A DNA stretch of 64,000 nt, from positions 7,909 through 71,908 of the forward strand of contig VRVR01000039.1 of NCBI GenBank assembly GCA_009859145.1. The letters are read 5' to 3'. This document shows, in pieces, positions 26,583 to 35,343 of this stretch. Below the pieces are notes generated by a model. That model had not been told where the DNA came from and did not search any database. It worked only from the letters and a program-made list of their open reading frames with translations. Position 1 is the stretch's first letter. Each line of letters opens with the position of its first letter. This stretch comes from Andalucia godoyi. Lineage: Eukaryota; Discoba; Jakobea; Jakobida; Andaluciidae. The position numbers and the translations under genes are program-made.

Positions 26583-27345
26583 TGCCGTCGTCGTGTCTTT
26601 TGTGTTCTTGTTTTATTTTTTTTATAATTATTATTATATTTTTTTTGAAATATAAAATAAGCTGAGTGATGAACAACGATATCGGACGAACAAGAGTAGG
26701 CTACGCACCTGCTTCCTTGACGAAGCATGGATCAATCCATTGGAGCGTTTAATGAACTCGACAGAAAAGGCAAATGAAAATGTCTGTTGTAACCCTTCCA
26801 GCATCATTCAGCTTCGCTTGATGGTAGCGGTACTGTAGTTCGGAGACAGTCCGTCCTTTTCAGCTTTACCGTTTCTTTCTTCATTCGTATTTCCGTTTCT
26901 TTTCTTTCATTCCTCTTTTATTTATTATAGTATTTTTCCCCCTTTCTTTCTTTTTCTTCTCAATCAACGGACACTGTTTGCTAGAGCTTTCTGTTCATTT
27001 TCCCATTGCCAAGATAGCGTAGTTTGTGTCCAACATGTAGATTCCTCCCGTTGCGTCAATTGTCTGGTGCCATGTCATTTTTTTAAATGGTATTTCAGCA
27101 CGATGCTCAGAGGTACATCTTGAAACGATACTGTTCTTATGATTTATTTATTTATTTATACTATTATATATATATATATATATATATTAAACGACAGTTA
27201 ACAGTTTTCTTCGTGTTTTTTTCATTTCCTTTTTGAAAAACGTATTTTTGTTATTGTTTTATTTTGGCTTATGATTTTTCAATTTGAAGTACTTTATCAA
27301 ATTGAATATTGAATACGCCCACGATCCACCATGCAAATGGAACGA
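26583..27345. other. AT-rich spacer between the two giant genes
   Basis: Contains T-rich tracts (26610-26645, 26880-26960), an AT microsatellite at 27165-27187 and ATTT repeats just before it. The segment 26690-26860 is of normal composition but shows no frame or RNA signature I recognise. Confidence 0.5.
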
Positions 27346-30300
27346 CTACAGTTTGTAGCAGACCAAGAGATATAGTCCAGGAACGATGTTGTGCACCGGC
27401 ACGCCTGTTGTGGATGCAGCGGCCACCGTTGCGCTTGTGGATCCCGAGTAGGATTGCTGCGCAACGGTCTGTGAACCGCCGCCGCAGCAGTTGGAATTGG
27501 GGAGACTCACGCCTCCGTGAGTGTGGCTCAAACTCACGCTAATGGTTTGACCGGGAACGCTGAACGATCTTGTGGTCGAGGATGGGGGAAATGGGAGGCT
27601 GGAGCCCTGCTGGGGACTGTAGTCAGCCCATGCGCCGCTTGTCTGCGTTGGCATTCCAAACACCGCTCGTCCCCGTGCTTCTGTGAGTTCTGCATACCCG
27701 GCTGGACATGCGATTCCTTTGAACATGATGACAGAATTCGCTGGAATTAGGGCATCTCCAGATTCCTTCACCTTCCCCGAAACGAGCAGATCACCAACAA
27801 CACTCACAGCCCCCGAGGTCCCTGCACGAAGCACGTAGTTGGATGATGATATGTCGAGTCGTGCGTTTGTGCTGGCTGCATTGGTGTCCCATATCTGCAC
27901 GCTTGTTCCTCGAATCACCACGGTTTCCGTTCCGCTGGAGGCAGCGTCCGTCGCCGACACTCCGATCTGGATCACGGTGCCAGCTGCCGACGCAGTTTTC
28001 AGGTACATCGAGGTTTGATGGAACAGCAAGGCCTGCGTACTGCGCAGCGCTAGGCCTGATGCTGCCGACGCTGCCGAAAATTCCACACTGGATCCCGTGA
28101 ACGTCATCGTTGGAGCATTCGACGAAGCCCCCACGATGAACATCGGGCTCGCTCCTTCGAACTGAACGGAGACCCGATTCGAACACAAGGTCGTTGTGTT
28201 GCCTCGAAGTTTGATGTAGGACGGATACCTATTCGTGACATTCGTGTCTCCGATCTCAACTGTCGTCTCCACTGCTGGGAACGGCTGCTCCGTAAGCACG
28301 CGAAATAACGTTCCCACAGTTGCTGTGTACGCGTTGGCCCTCGTCATGATTGAGTTCGTGTACGAAGCGTCAACCATGGAAATGCTGGGATTTGAGTTGC
28401 CGATCTCGATACGATCTCCGCCGAACGACTCGGAATCAGACGAATGCACTGCTAGTATTGGATCCGAGTATGCGTGGTTCTGGACAGTCAGCGAATGGGT
28501 TTCCAGCATCGTGCTTCCGACTGTGTTTCCAAGGCCAGTTCGTAGATGGATGGATCCGCCGCGGCCAGAAATGCTGTCGGCAGCGAACAAGCGAATCCAG
28601 CCTCCACCGCTCTGCGACCGCCCCAACCCTGCATACAGATTCAGACTGCCACCCGTTAACGACGCATTGTTGCTGGAGGCCTCGCCAGCTGCGAGTGAAA
28701 TCGATCCGCCGTCTCCGCAGTTTGAGCAAGCAGATTGTCCATAAATCTTTAAATCACTGCCATGTGCGGGACTCACTGACGCCGGCATGGATATTTCAAC
28801 CCCTGCTTGCGTAGGCCCCACTGAGATCAGCAGCGGGTTTGTAGGCACCGACGGTCTAACAATCATTCCTTGTGAACTTGTGAAGACTGAAAAGGTGCCC
28901 GTGGACGTGAGGGCCATGGTCCCCGCATCCAGCCGTACCTCCCCAGTCCTGTTCACACGAAAAGCAACATCATCGATTTCAAGGGACGTCCGCAGCTTCC
29001 TGTCTCGGAAGATCACAGACTGTGCTCGCAGCCGCAGATAGTTCGTGTATGTGGACGCATCAGAAAACTCTCCAATCTCAATGTTGGTGTTTGCAGAAAC
29101 AGTGTCCTCCGTCTTCAGATTTATGGACTGGCCGGCCAATGTCTTAAACGTCGATGCTCGGATGTAAACAAGGTCTGTGTAGTCCGTTGCAGACGGTGAA
29201 ATGGAGGAATTGGTGTTTCCAATCAAAACATGGTCACCTGCGGGATCTGCGTCCATTGTGCCCACAACAAAGAAGGGAGTGAGCTGTGACCAGGAGCGAA
29301 CAGAAAATGCATGTGCGTCAACGAGCACGGAGCCGGTTGAAGAGGGAGAATAAGAGGCGGACGCGCTGCCACCTGCGCGCAAAAGGATTGACCCCCCGGT
29401 GGACGTCGAGGAACTGTCTCCGGCTGATATGGCTACATTTCCGCCAGCGGCATCCCCGAACCCGTTTCCAGCTTCCAGAATGAGCGATCCGCCCGCAGCA
29501 GCAGACTGCAGGGTATGTCCATAACCGGCTCGAACGATAAAATTGCCTCCGTTTCCACAATCAGCGCATGCGGTCTGTCCGGTCAGCACGGTGGACGAAG
29601 CAGCACCCGTGCTCACAGGACGGGAAATCATCGTGGCAGACGTGGACGTTCCCAAGGCCAAGTACGTCGGCAGCGCAGGATCTCGCGACGTAAGGACGTA
29701 GCCCGCAGCACCGGATGTGACGGAAACTTTGTCGGACGAAACAGTCAGCAGCGGGACAGAAATCGAAATCTGGCCCGATCGGTTGAAATCGATTGCAGTG
29801 GTGCTGACTGTTACAGACGGCGTTCCGTTGGCGTCCATCAGCGAAATGTTCCGCGCGCGGATCAGTATGTTTTCCGGGACAAGCGATGACGAAGAAGACT
29901 GCCCAATGACAATGGTCGCATTCGCCGTTTCTGCAATCATGGAAAGGTAAGAAGCTCCTTTCAAGGAGATCACGTTGCCGCGAGCCTCAATCAAGTCCGT
30001 GTAGTCGGGAGAGGAAACTCCAGCAGCCATGTTGCCGATGCGCACTCGGTCTTCACTCTGATTTGCTGTCGAGATATCGAGCAGTGTCGAAGACCGTGTT
30101 GTACTGCGTACGAAAAAGGACTGCGTTAAAATACTGACGTTACCGTCTCGAATCCTCGAAGACGCCGCCATACCACTGGAGATGATGACGTCTCCTCCGT
30201 CCCCTCCGTATCCACCGCCCAGAGTAAAGGCGGCACCTGTCGCTTGCTGGGCGCCCGCTCCGGCTTGCACATAAACACTGCCTCCAGCAGCGGACGCGGA

Positions 30301-33300
30301 AGAACTCGCAGCCGTGGATCCATTTCCTGCGAATATGTGAACATCGCCGCCGGCTCCGCTCAGACTGGACTGACCCAAAATTGCAGTCAGCGACGCCGCC
30401 TGAGAGGTGGAAACCGGTCGGGAATGCGTCACAGAAGCGTTGTCAGACCCCCACTGCACCGTGAGAGAGGCAAGACTGGAAGAAGGGGAAACCGTCAGGC
30501 TCTGTGTGGAAATGTACAAGTCGTTCAGCAGGGACAGGCGCGAGCTAGTGCTGGAGAAAGATATGTTTCCAGACGGAACCCCTGCGAACAGAGACGAATT
30601 GTCTAATCGGAGGAGGGAATTTCCGGCTGCAACAACGACTGCCTTCTCTGTCAGCGTGAGCATAGTCCGCAGTGAACTGCTGAGCAATTGCACAGCATCC
30701 GCTTGAATGTTGACGACTGCTGTTGCATTAGATCCCACGAAAATCTTCGGGGAAAGGAGAGCAATGCTCTTGGAAGCCAACGTCAGGTTCGACGTAGTGA
30801 TGGAGCAGGACGGCGTGTCCATGATCCACGATCCACGATCGATGCGAAAAGACGACATGCTCGCCTCCAGCGCAAACGATTCGGAAGCGACCAAAAGAAT
30901 GCTCGAAGAGGAAAGACGGGTGTCGAGGCCCGAAAAAGAAATGTTCTGACCTGCAAGCGAAACACTAGAAGCATCGTGATCAAGCGTGATGCGAGAGGAG
31001 CCGCGCGGGTCGAAAAAGAAGAGCCCAGAGGAATTCAGAGCAAACCAAGGTGTCAGAAATCTAGTCGCGGAAACACTGAGCACAGTTGAACTGAAGTTAA
31101 TGTTGCCGAGAACGGCGGAATTCGCGTTACCAGCAGAGAGGATAATTGAGCCTGCCGTTTCCGTGGCAGAACTTCCGCCCTGGATACAGACGTCGCCACC
31201 CGTGCCATTGTGCGAGCTTCCTCCCGCGAAATAAAGCGAGCCTCCGCTGCCGCGAACTGAAGCGTTGATGAAGGACCCGGCGGAAAGGAGCATGCGACCT
31301 CCACTTGTGCACTGTGGACAGCTGTCGGCGGCGGAGAGCGAAAACTCGGTGGTGGCGCGCGACACGTCCAAATGCGCCACATGCGAGACCGCAACGCTGC
31401 CGTTGGAAAATCGGCGGACGTCCATCCACACTGTACCGGTGGATGCATCGGAGGCAACCAGAGATTGGGCGCGGAAATTCAAACTCGCGTTTCTTCCGGT
31501 GACGGACGCGTTTTGAAGGTCAAGCACCATCGAGGCTCCGTCCACTTCAAGAGTGTTCCCGTCAAGCACAAGCCCTCCAATATGCAGCTTCCTGGATCCC
31601 TCCAGAAGAAGCGGTTCCGGCGAGGACAGAACAATGCTCCCACGACTTGACAGAAAAGTCGAGTTTTCAAAGCTGATCGACAACGGGGCAAGGCTTCCGG
31701 TTTGGCGACTTCGACCGCATAAACTCCAGTCGGAATCGAGGAATACGTGTCCCTGATGGTTGAACAGGATTCTAGCCGACACGGAGAGAGCGGAAAGCTC
31801 CCCTGATAAAAAGTCAAGGTGGAGGCTGCTGGACGATATCCGAGAATTCGTGTTGTTGACGACAATTGCGGTAGAAATATTCGTGCAGTCGTCCTTGCAG
31901 AACTTCAGTGGGCTGAACACATTGACGGAGTTACTGGCAGACAGTACCATGGTGCCACCGTTCGAAAGCTCGACTGTGGTCAGTCCGGACTCCGACGCTA
32001 CGTATCCGCGACCACCGGATGTCGACAGAATCAAGGTGCGGTTCAAGCGCAATCCACTTGGTGAGAGATGGAGCGTCTCGCTTCCGTTCTGATGGAACCC
32101 GAGTGTCCCGTCCATCGAGACATGTGTTTTGTCAATTCTCAGCAGACCTGAGGCGTCAAAGGCTATCACAGATGCGGGATTCTGCGAATGGAAAAGTGTC
32201 ATCTGTGACCTCACTGCTGACACGGCGAATCCAGATGACATGGACCATTCCACTTCTGCGGCCTCAAAAAAATGCTTCAACCGCGTTGTGTTTGAATTTC
32301 CTGTTCTCAATGTGCTGTTGCAGAAGAAATCTTGACAACGAACCACTGTTTCAGAAAGATCCAGAAAGGGAGAGGATTCGGTTGGACGATGAGATATTCT
32401 CAGACTGGATGGGGACGCACGAAGCACGACGTTCGACGACAAGTAGAATGTGGTGTGCGTGAACCGGATGCCCGCCTCCACAAACGAATCAGAGTCACTG
32501 CGATTTCCGGAGGGTACAAGGAAGTGCGATGATGCATTTCCGAGTACCGCAGAATACGATGCGGAGAACCTCTCCAGAACGGGGCCGTGAAAATCAAACG
32601 TCATCGTTGAGTTTGGAGAGGTGTACGAGAAGGCCGCTGTGGCTGGGAAAACCACGCCTCCTGGAGCAAGTATCTGCAGTGGCGACTGCGGGTCGTCCCA
32701 CAACAGCTTTCGGAAGCTGATGGAATCGATCTGGACGGACGAGCCAGAAAATCGAACGGGGCCATTTCCTCCGTCTATCACTAATCCGGATGCTGCCGAA
32801 AGGGAAACTGGTTCAGAAAGGGAGCTTGATATGGATCTCTCGGACACATTCCAGTTCAAGAAGGTCAGCGTGCGGTCGAAAATCTGGAAACCTTTGAGAC
32901 GCACAGTGGAGAGAACGGTTTGGTCCGTTTCAAACACCATGTCGGTTCCCACGGAGAAAATGATCTTGTTTGATCCGGACACCACAAGCGTTCCATCTGC
33001 AAACACGAGAGAGCTTGTTCGTGTGCTTGGACCCTGTGTCAAGCCGCCGCCCTCAAGCGCGTGCAAGTCCGTTCCAAAAAAGGCAGCAGAAAACGTGGAG
33101 GAAACGTTCAAAACTGAGGATGACAGCGACTTGGACACGACGTCTCCTGGGAAAACAACCCCGTGCGAGGTAGAGCGCATGACGTCCACTCCACCAGACG
33201 AGATTTCGAATCCCGATGCAGCCGTGGAGATCTCGAACTGAGGAACGGTCGCGCCAGTTTGCAACACCAGCGCAGAGGACCCCGCGGCTGAAACAATGTG

Positions 33301-33945
33301 CAAGTCTGACGATCCCGAGGTGGACTGCAGCGTCGCGATCTGATCGGACGATCGGACGATGCTGATTTCTTCCGTGGTGAGCTTCCCTGACGAGATGGAC
33401 TGTGATGCCATCGACTGGAGAGACAGTCTGGATGGTTCGTGTATTTCAGAGACTTTCAGTCCAAGATAGGTGACGAATCCTGCCAGAACCCAAAACGCGA
33501 TCATGTGAACCACTGCCAGTGATTTCCACACACGCCGCTCGATCAGTGCTCGCCGCTCTCTGATCGGTTCTAAATCCACCTCCGGATACAGCGTTTTGAA
33601 GTCTGGAACCAGGAAAAGCGGATTCCCAAACTCTGCGTTCTTCTCTGGATGAGGGGAGGCGGACTGAATCATGTCTTCTGCCGCCCTGCTATCTCCGCCC
33701 TCGGCACGAACGACGCTCGCCAGTGCATACCGCTTCCTGTATTCCTGCTCCTTGTCAAACAGCACTTGCAGGCGCTGTTGCCTCGCCGCATAGTCGTCCA
33801 GCGGCGTCGAAACTGGACTTTGCACCGGCGGGGGATCATTCAGCATCGGCGATGCGCTTCCACCCATCCTGGAAAATCCAATCAACGGAGGAGGAGCCCG
33901 CACTCGGAAGGCTCCTGAGCTGGGTTTTTCTTTTGCTGCGTTCAT
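27346..33945 (-). CDS. Giant type II membrane protein with tail-fibre collar-like tip, 2199 aa
   Basis: Paralogue-like neighbour of the 1564-aa protein. A 140-residue cytosolic tail (Pro-rich, then a helical Arg/Glu-rich part) is followed by one membrane span (about 141-164). A long Ser/Thr/Gly-rich, beta-strand-like ectodomain with many N-x-S/T sites comes next. A Gly-rich block appears at about 870-950. From about 1186 to 2057 there are three tandem ~270-residue modules, each opening with a Gly-rich block (GQSACSNCGDGG or GQTACADCGNGG in two of them) and continuing with D-x-V-x-IGN, S-x-x-YTDLI and IEIG-type strings. Residues 2058-2199 form the collar-like tip: IPANSVIMFKGIACPAGY, GRAVFG, SHTHGG (H-x-H at 2141/2143) and GLYLLVCYKL. 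ATG is at 33945, with no intron in 6.6 kb. Cell-surface adhesion or recognition is inferred from architecture only. Confidence 0.85.
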   Translation of the reverse strand: MNAAKEKPSSGAFRVRAPPPLIGFSRMGGSASPMLNDPPPVQSPVSTPLDDYAARQQRLQVLFDKEQEYRKRYALASVVRAEGGDSRAAEDMIQSASPHPEKNAEFGNPLFLVPDFKTLYPEVDLEPIRERRALIERRVWKSLAVVHMIAFWVLAGFVTYLGLKVSEIHEPSRLSLQSMASQSISSGKLTTEEISIVRSSDQIATLQSTSGSSDLHIVSAAGSSALVLQTGATVPQFEISTAASGFEISSGGVDVMRSTSHGVVFPGDVVSKSLSSSVLNVSSTFSAAFFGTDLHALEGGGLTQGPSTRTSSLVFADGTLVVSGSNKIIFSVGTDMVFETDQTVLSTVRLKGFQIFDRTLTFLNWNVSERSISSSLSEPVSLSAASGLVIDGGNGPVRFSGSSVQIDSISFRKLLWDDPQSPLQILAPGGVVFPATAAFSYTSPNSTMTFDFHGPVLERFSASYSAVLGNASSHFLVPSGNRSDSDSFVEAGIRFTHTTFYLSSNVVLRASPSSLRISHRPTESSPFLDLSETVVRCQDFFCNSTLRTGNSNTTRLKHFFEAAEVEWSMSSGFAVSAVRSQMTLFHSQNPASVIAFDASGLLRIDKTHVSMDGTLGFHQNGSETLHLSPSGLRLNRTLILSTSGGRGYVASESGLTTVELSNGGTMVLSASNSVNVFSPLKFCKDDCTNISTAIVVNNTNSRISSSSLHLDFLSGELSALSVSARILFNHQGHVFLDSDWSLCGRSRQTGSLAPLSISFENSTFLSSRGSIVLSSPEPLLLEGSRKLHIGGLVLDGNTLEVDGASMVLDLQNASVTGRNASLNFRAQSLVASDASTGTVWMDVRRFSNGSVAVSHVAHLDVSRATTEFSLSAADSCPQCTSGGRMLLSAGSFINASVRGSGGSLYFAGGSSHNGTGGDVCIQGGSSATETAGSIILSAGNANSAVLGNINFSSTVLSVSATRFLTPWFALNSSGLFFFDPRGSSRITLDHDASSVSLAGQNISFSGLDTRLSSSSILLVASESFALEASMSSFRIDRGSWIMDTPSCSITTSNLTLASKSIALLSPKIFVGSNATAVVNIQADAVQLLSSSLRTMLTLTEKAVVVAAGNSLLRLDNSSLFAGVPSGNISFSSTSSRLSLLNDLYISTQSLTVSPSSSLASLTVQWGSDNASVTHSRPVSTSQAASLTAILGQSSLSGAGGDVHIFAGNGSTAASSSASAAGGSVYVQAGAGAQQATGAAFTLGGGYGGDGGDVIISSGMAASSRIRDGNVSILTQSFFVRSTTRSSTLLDISTANQSEDRVRIGNMAAGVSSPDYTDLIEARGNVISLKGASYLSMIAETANATIVIGQSSSSSLVPENILIRARNISLMDANGTPSVTVSTTAIDFNRSGQISISVPLLTVSSDKVSVTSGAAGYVLTSRDPALPTYLALGTSTSATMISRPVSTGAASSTVLTGQTACADCGNGGNFIVRAGYGHTLQSAAAGGSLILEAGNGFGDAAGGNVAISAGDSSSTSTGGSILLRAGGSASASYSPSSTGSVLVDAHAFSVRSWSQLTPFFVVGTMDADPAGDHVLIGNTNSSISPSATDYTDLVYIRASTFKTLAGQSINLKTEDTVSANTNIEIGEFSDASTYTNYLRLRAQSVIFRDRKLRTSLEIDDVAFRVNRTGEVRLDAGTMALTSTGTFSVFTSSQGMIVRPSVPTNPLLISVGPTQAGVEISMPASVSPAHGSDLKIYGQSACSNCGDGGSISLAAGEASSNNASLTGGSLNLYAGLGRSQSGGGWIRLFAADSISGRGGSIHLRTGLGNTVGSTMLETHSLTVQNHAYSDPILAVHSSDSESFGGDRIEIGNSNPSISMVDASYTNSIMTRANAYTATVGTLFRVLTEQPFPAVETTVEIGDTNVTNRYPSYIKLRGNTTTLCSNRVSVQFEGASPMFIVGASSNAPTMTFTGSSVEFSAASAASGLALRSTQALLFHQTSMYLKTASAAGTVIQIGVSATDAASSGTETVVIRGTSVQIWDTNAASTNARLDISSSNYVLRAGTSGAVSVVGDLLVSGKVKESGDALIPANSVIMFKGIACPAGYAELTEARGRAVFGMPTQTSGAWADYSPQQGSSLPFPPSSTTRSFSVPGQTISVSLSHTHGGVSLPNSNCCGGGSQTVAQQSYSGSTSATVAAASTTGVPVHNIVPGLYLLVCYKL

Positions 33946-34458
33946 CCCCTCAGATTGCCCGTTCTCTCTGCGTTCCCTGTTTCTCTAGCTGCTGTTGAAT
34001 TTCTTCTTCGTTCTATTCGTCTTTTTTATTATTTGTTATTATTAAAATATTATTATCACTAATTTGTGCCAAAACGAATCAACAAATGGCGTAAAACGAG
34101 ATTCTGTTTCATTTGTCAACCAAAAAGCTGCTGTAAGAAATTGGTGTACAGCAGATTCCGCAGCTTCCCCACGAGGCGGGCAATCTGGAATGCTGCAGAG
34201 CACGTGTTTATCATGTGCAGGACGTGCTCCAAATTCCGACATGTTTTTCTTTGTGTGATTTTTGTTGTTTTGTTTTGTTTTGGAACGCAGCGTCCTGTGT
34301 CTTGTTTGATTCTCGCCGGCGAGACTTGAAACTCTGTGCGAAATGGCAAAGCTGGAAAAGCTGGAAAAGCTGGAAAAAGCGTTCCAACAGCAATTGGCTT
34401 CCCTGCTCCCCCACACCTCGCGCCTCATAAATAAAGTGGCAACAACGCATTGACAATC
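33946..34458. other. Spacer with short tandem repeat
   Basis: The 5' flank of the 2199-aa protein gene. It carries about three copies of GCTGGAAAA at 34350-34380 and AT-rich sequence at 34020-34065. Several short frames cross it on both strands with no recognisable product. Confidence 0.5.
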
Positions 34459-35079
34459 TTACGAATTCTTGTCAGATACTTTGGTGAAGCTGGAAGCCTG
34501 CATGTGCGCGCGCTCGATTGGGCCTGCGGTTGCAAGATTTTCCAATCGCTTGAAGCAGTCGTCCATTCTCGCAAGCTGGAACTTCACAGACGACAAGTCA
34601 TCCCGAAGCTCAAACACGTCTTGCTTGAGCCGAGTCAGCTGATCGATGTGGTCGTCCTTGCTGGAAGACGACGACATGATGCTTCGGAGCCGCTGCGTTA
34701 CTGACTGCAATTCCAACGCTTTCTCTTTCCTTGCTCTCTCGTTGTGGTTTGGCCAAGTGGTGGCATCATCGGAAGACTGTCCTTTTGCGGTCGTCGTCGT
34801 CGTCGTCGCAGTGGCAGTGGCAGCTGCTGGAAAACTTGGATCCAGCTTCAAAGTGTACTGAACCGGTTCGTCCTTTGGAACCAACAACGGACGGTGAGTG
34901 GAAGTCGGCTTTGAACCGGAAGCTCCCAGCGGCGACACAGGAGTGTACCATGGAACATTCGCGGGCTTGTCGTCCTGCAAATCCTGTGTTGTCAACCGAC
35001 TCGCACGAAATCGCGCAAGGTTCTGCCGAAAATCTTGCAGAAACACGTCAATGTCTTCCGATGTCACTGCGTCTGACAT
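34459..35079 (-). CDS. Unknown protein with C-terminal coiled coil, 206 aa
   Basis: Not recognised. The chosen ATG (35079) begins MSDAVTSEDIDVFLQDFRQ, an acidic amphipathic segment. The 45 codons upstream in frame are hydrophobic, pyrimidine-coded leader sequence and are excluded. The middle is Pro/Ser/Thr-rich with Ala-Thr repeats encoded by a GTCGTC/CAGTGG array. Residues about 110-190 have heptad spacing (LKQDVFELRDDLSSVKFQLA), pointing to a dimeric coiled coil. There is no membrane or catalytic motif. A scaffold or adaptor role is possible; nothing in the context specifies it. Confidence 0.65.
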   Translation of the reverse strand: MSDAVTSEDIDVFLQDFRQNLARFRASRLTTQDLQDDKPANVPWYTPVSPLGASGSKPTSTHRPLLVPKDEPVQYTLKLDPSFPAAATATATTTTTTAKGQSSDDATTWPNHNERARKEKALELQSVTQRLRSIMSSSSSKDDHIDQLTRLKQDVFELRDDLSSVKFQLARMDDCFKRLENLATAGPIERAHMQASSFTKVSDKNS

Positions 35080-35343
35080 CCTCGAGTTTTCCGTAAATAC
35101 AAAACCCACCCAAGGGGTAAACGAGAAAGAAACCAACAAAGACGAAGCAGAAAAAGGATAATAAAGAAATACCGGTATTGATAATTGGTAGCGTCTACAG
35201 TTGACGAAGACCACCCTTTGCCCCCCGGTGTCGACTGTGAATTATCAAAGGAAAGACACAATAGATACAAAGAAATTGGAGTATATAAGCAACATAGTTC
35301 TTCAAAAAGATAAAATACATGATTAAATGAACAAAGGCACATA

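Noticed and set aside
34042-34242. 66-codon minus frame beginning MSEFGARPAHDKHV
   Set aside because: All three frames here read equally protein-like by chance, no motif is present and the 3' end runs into AT-rich spacer.
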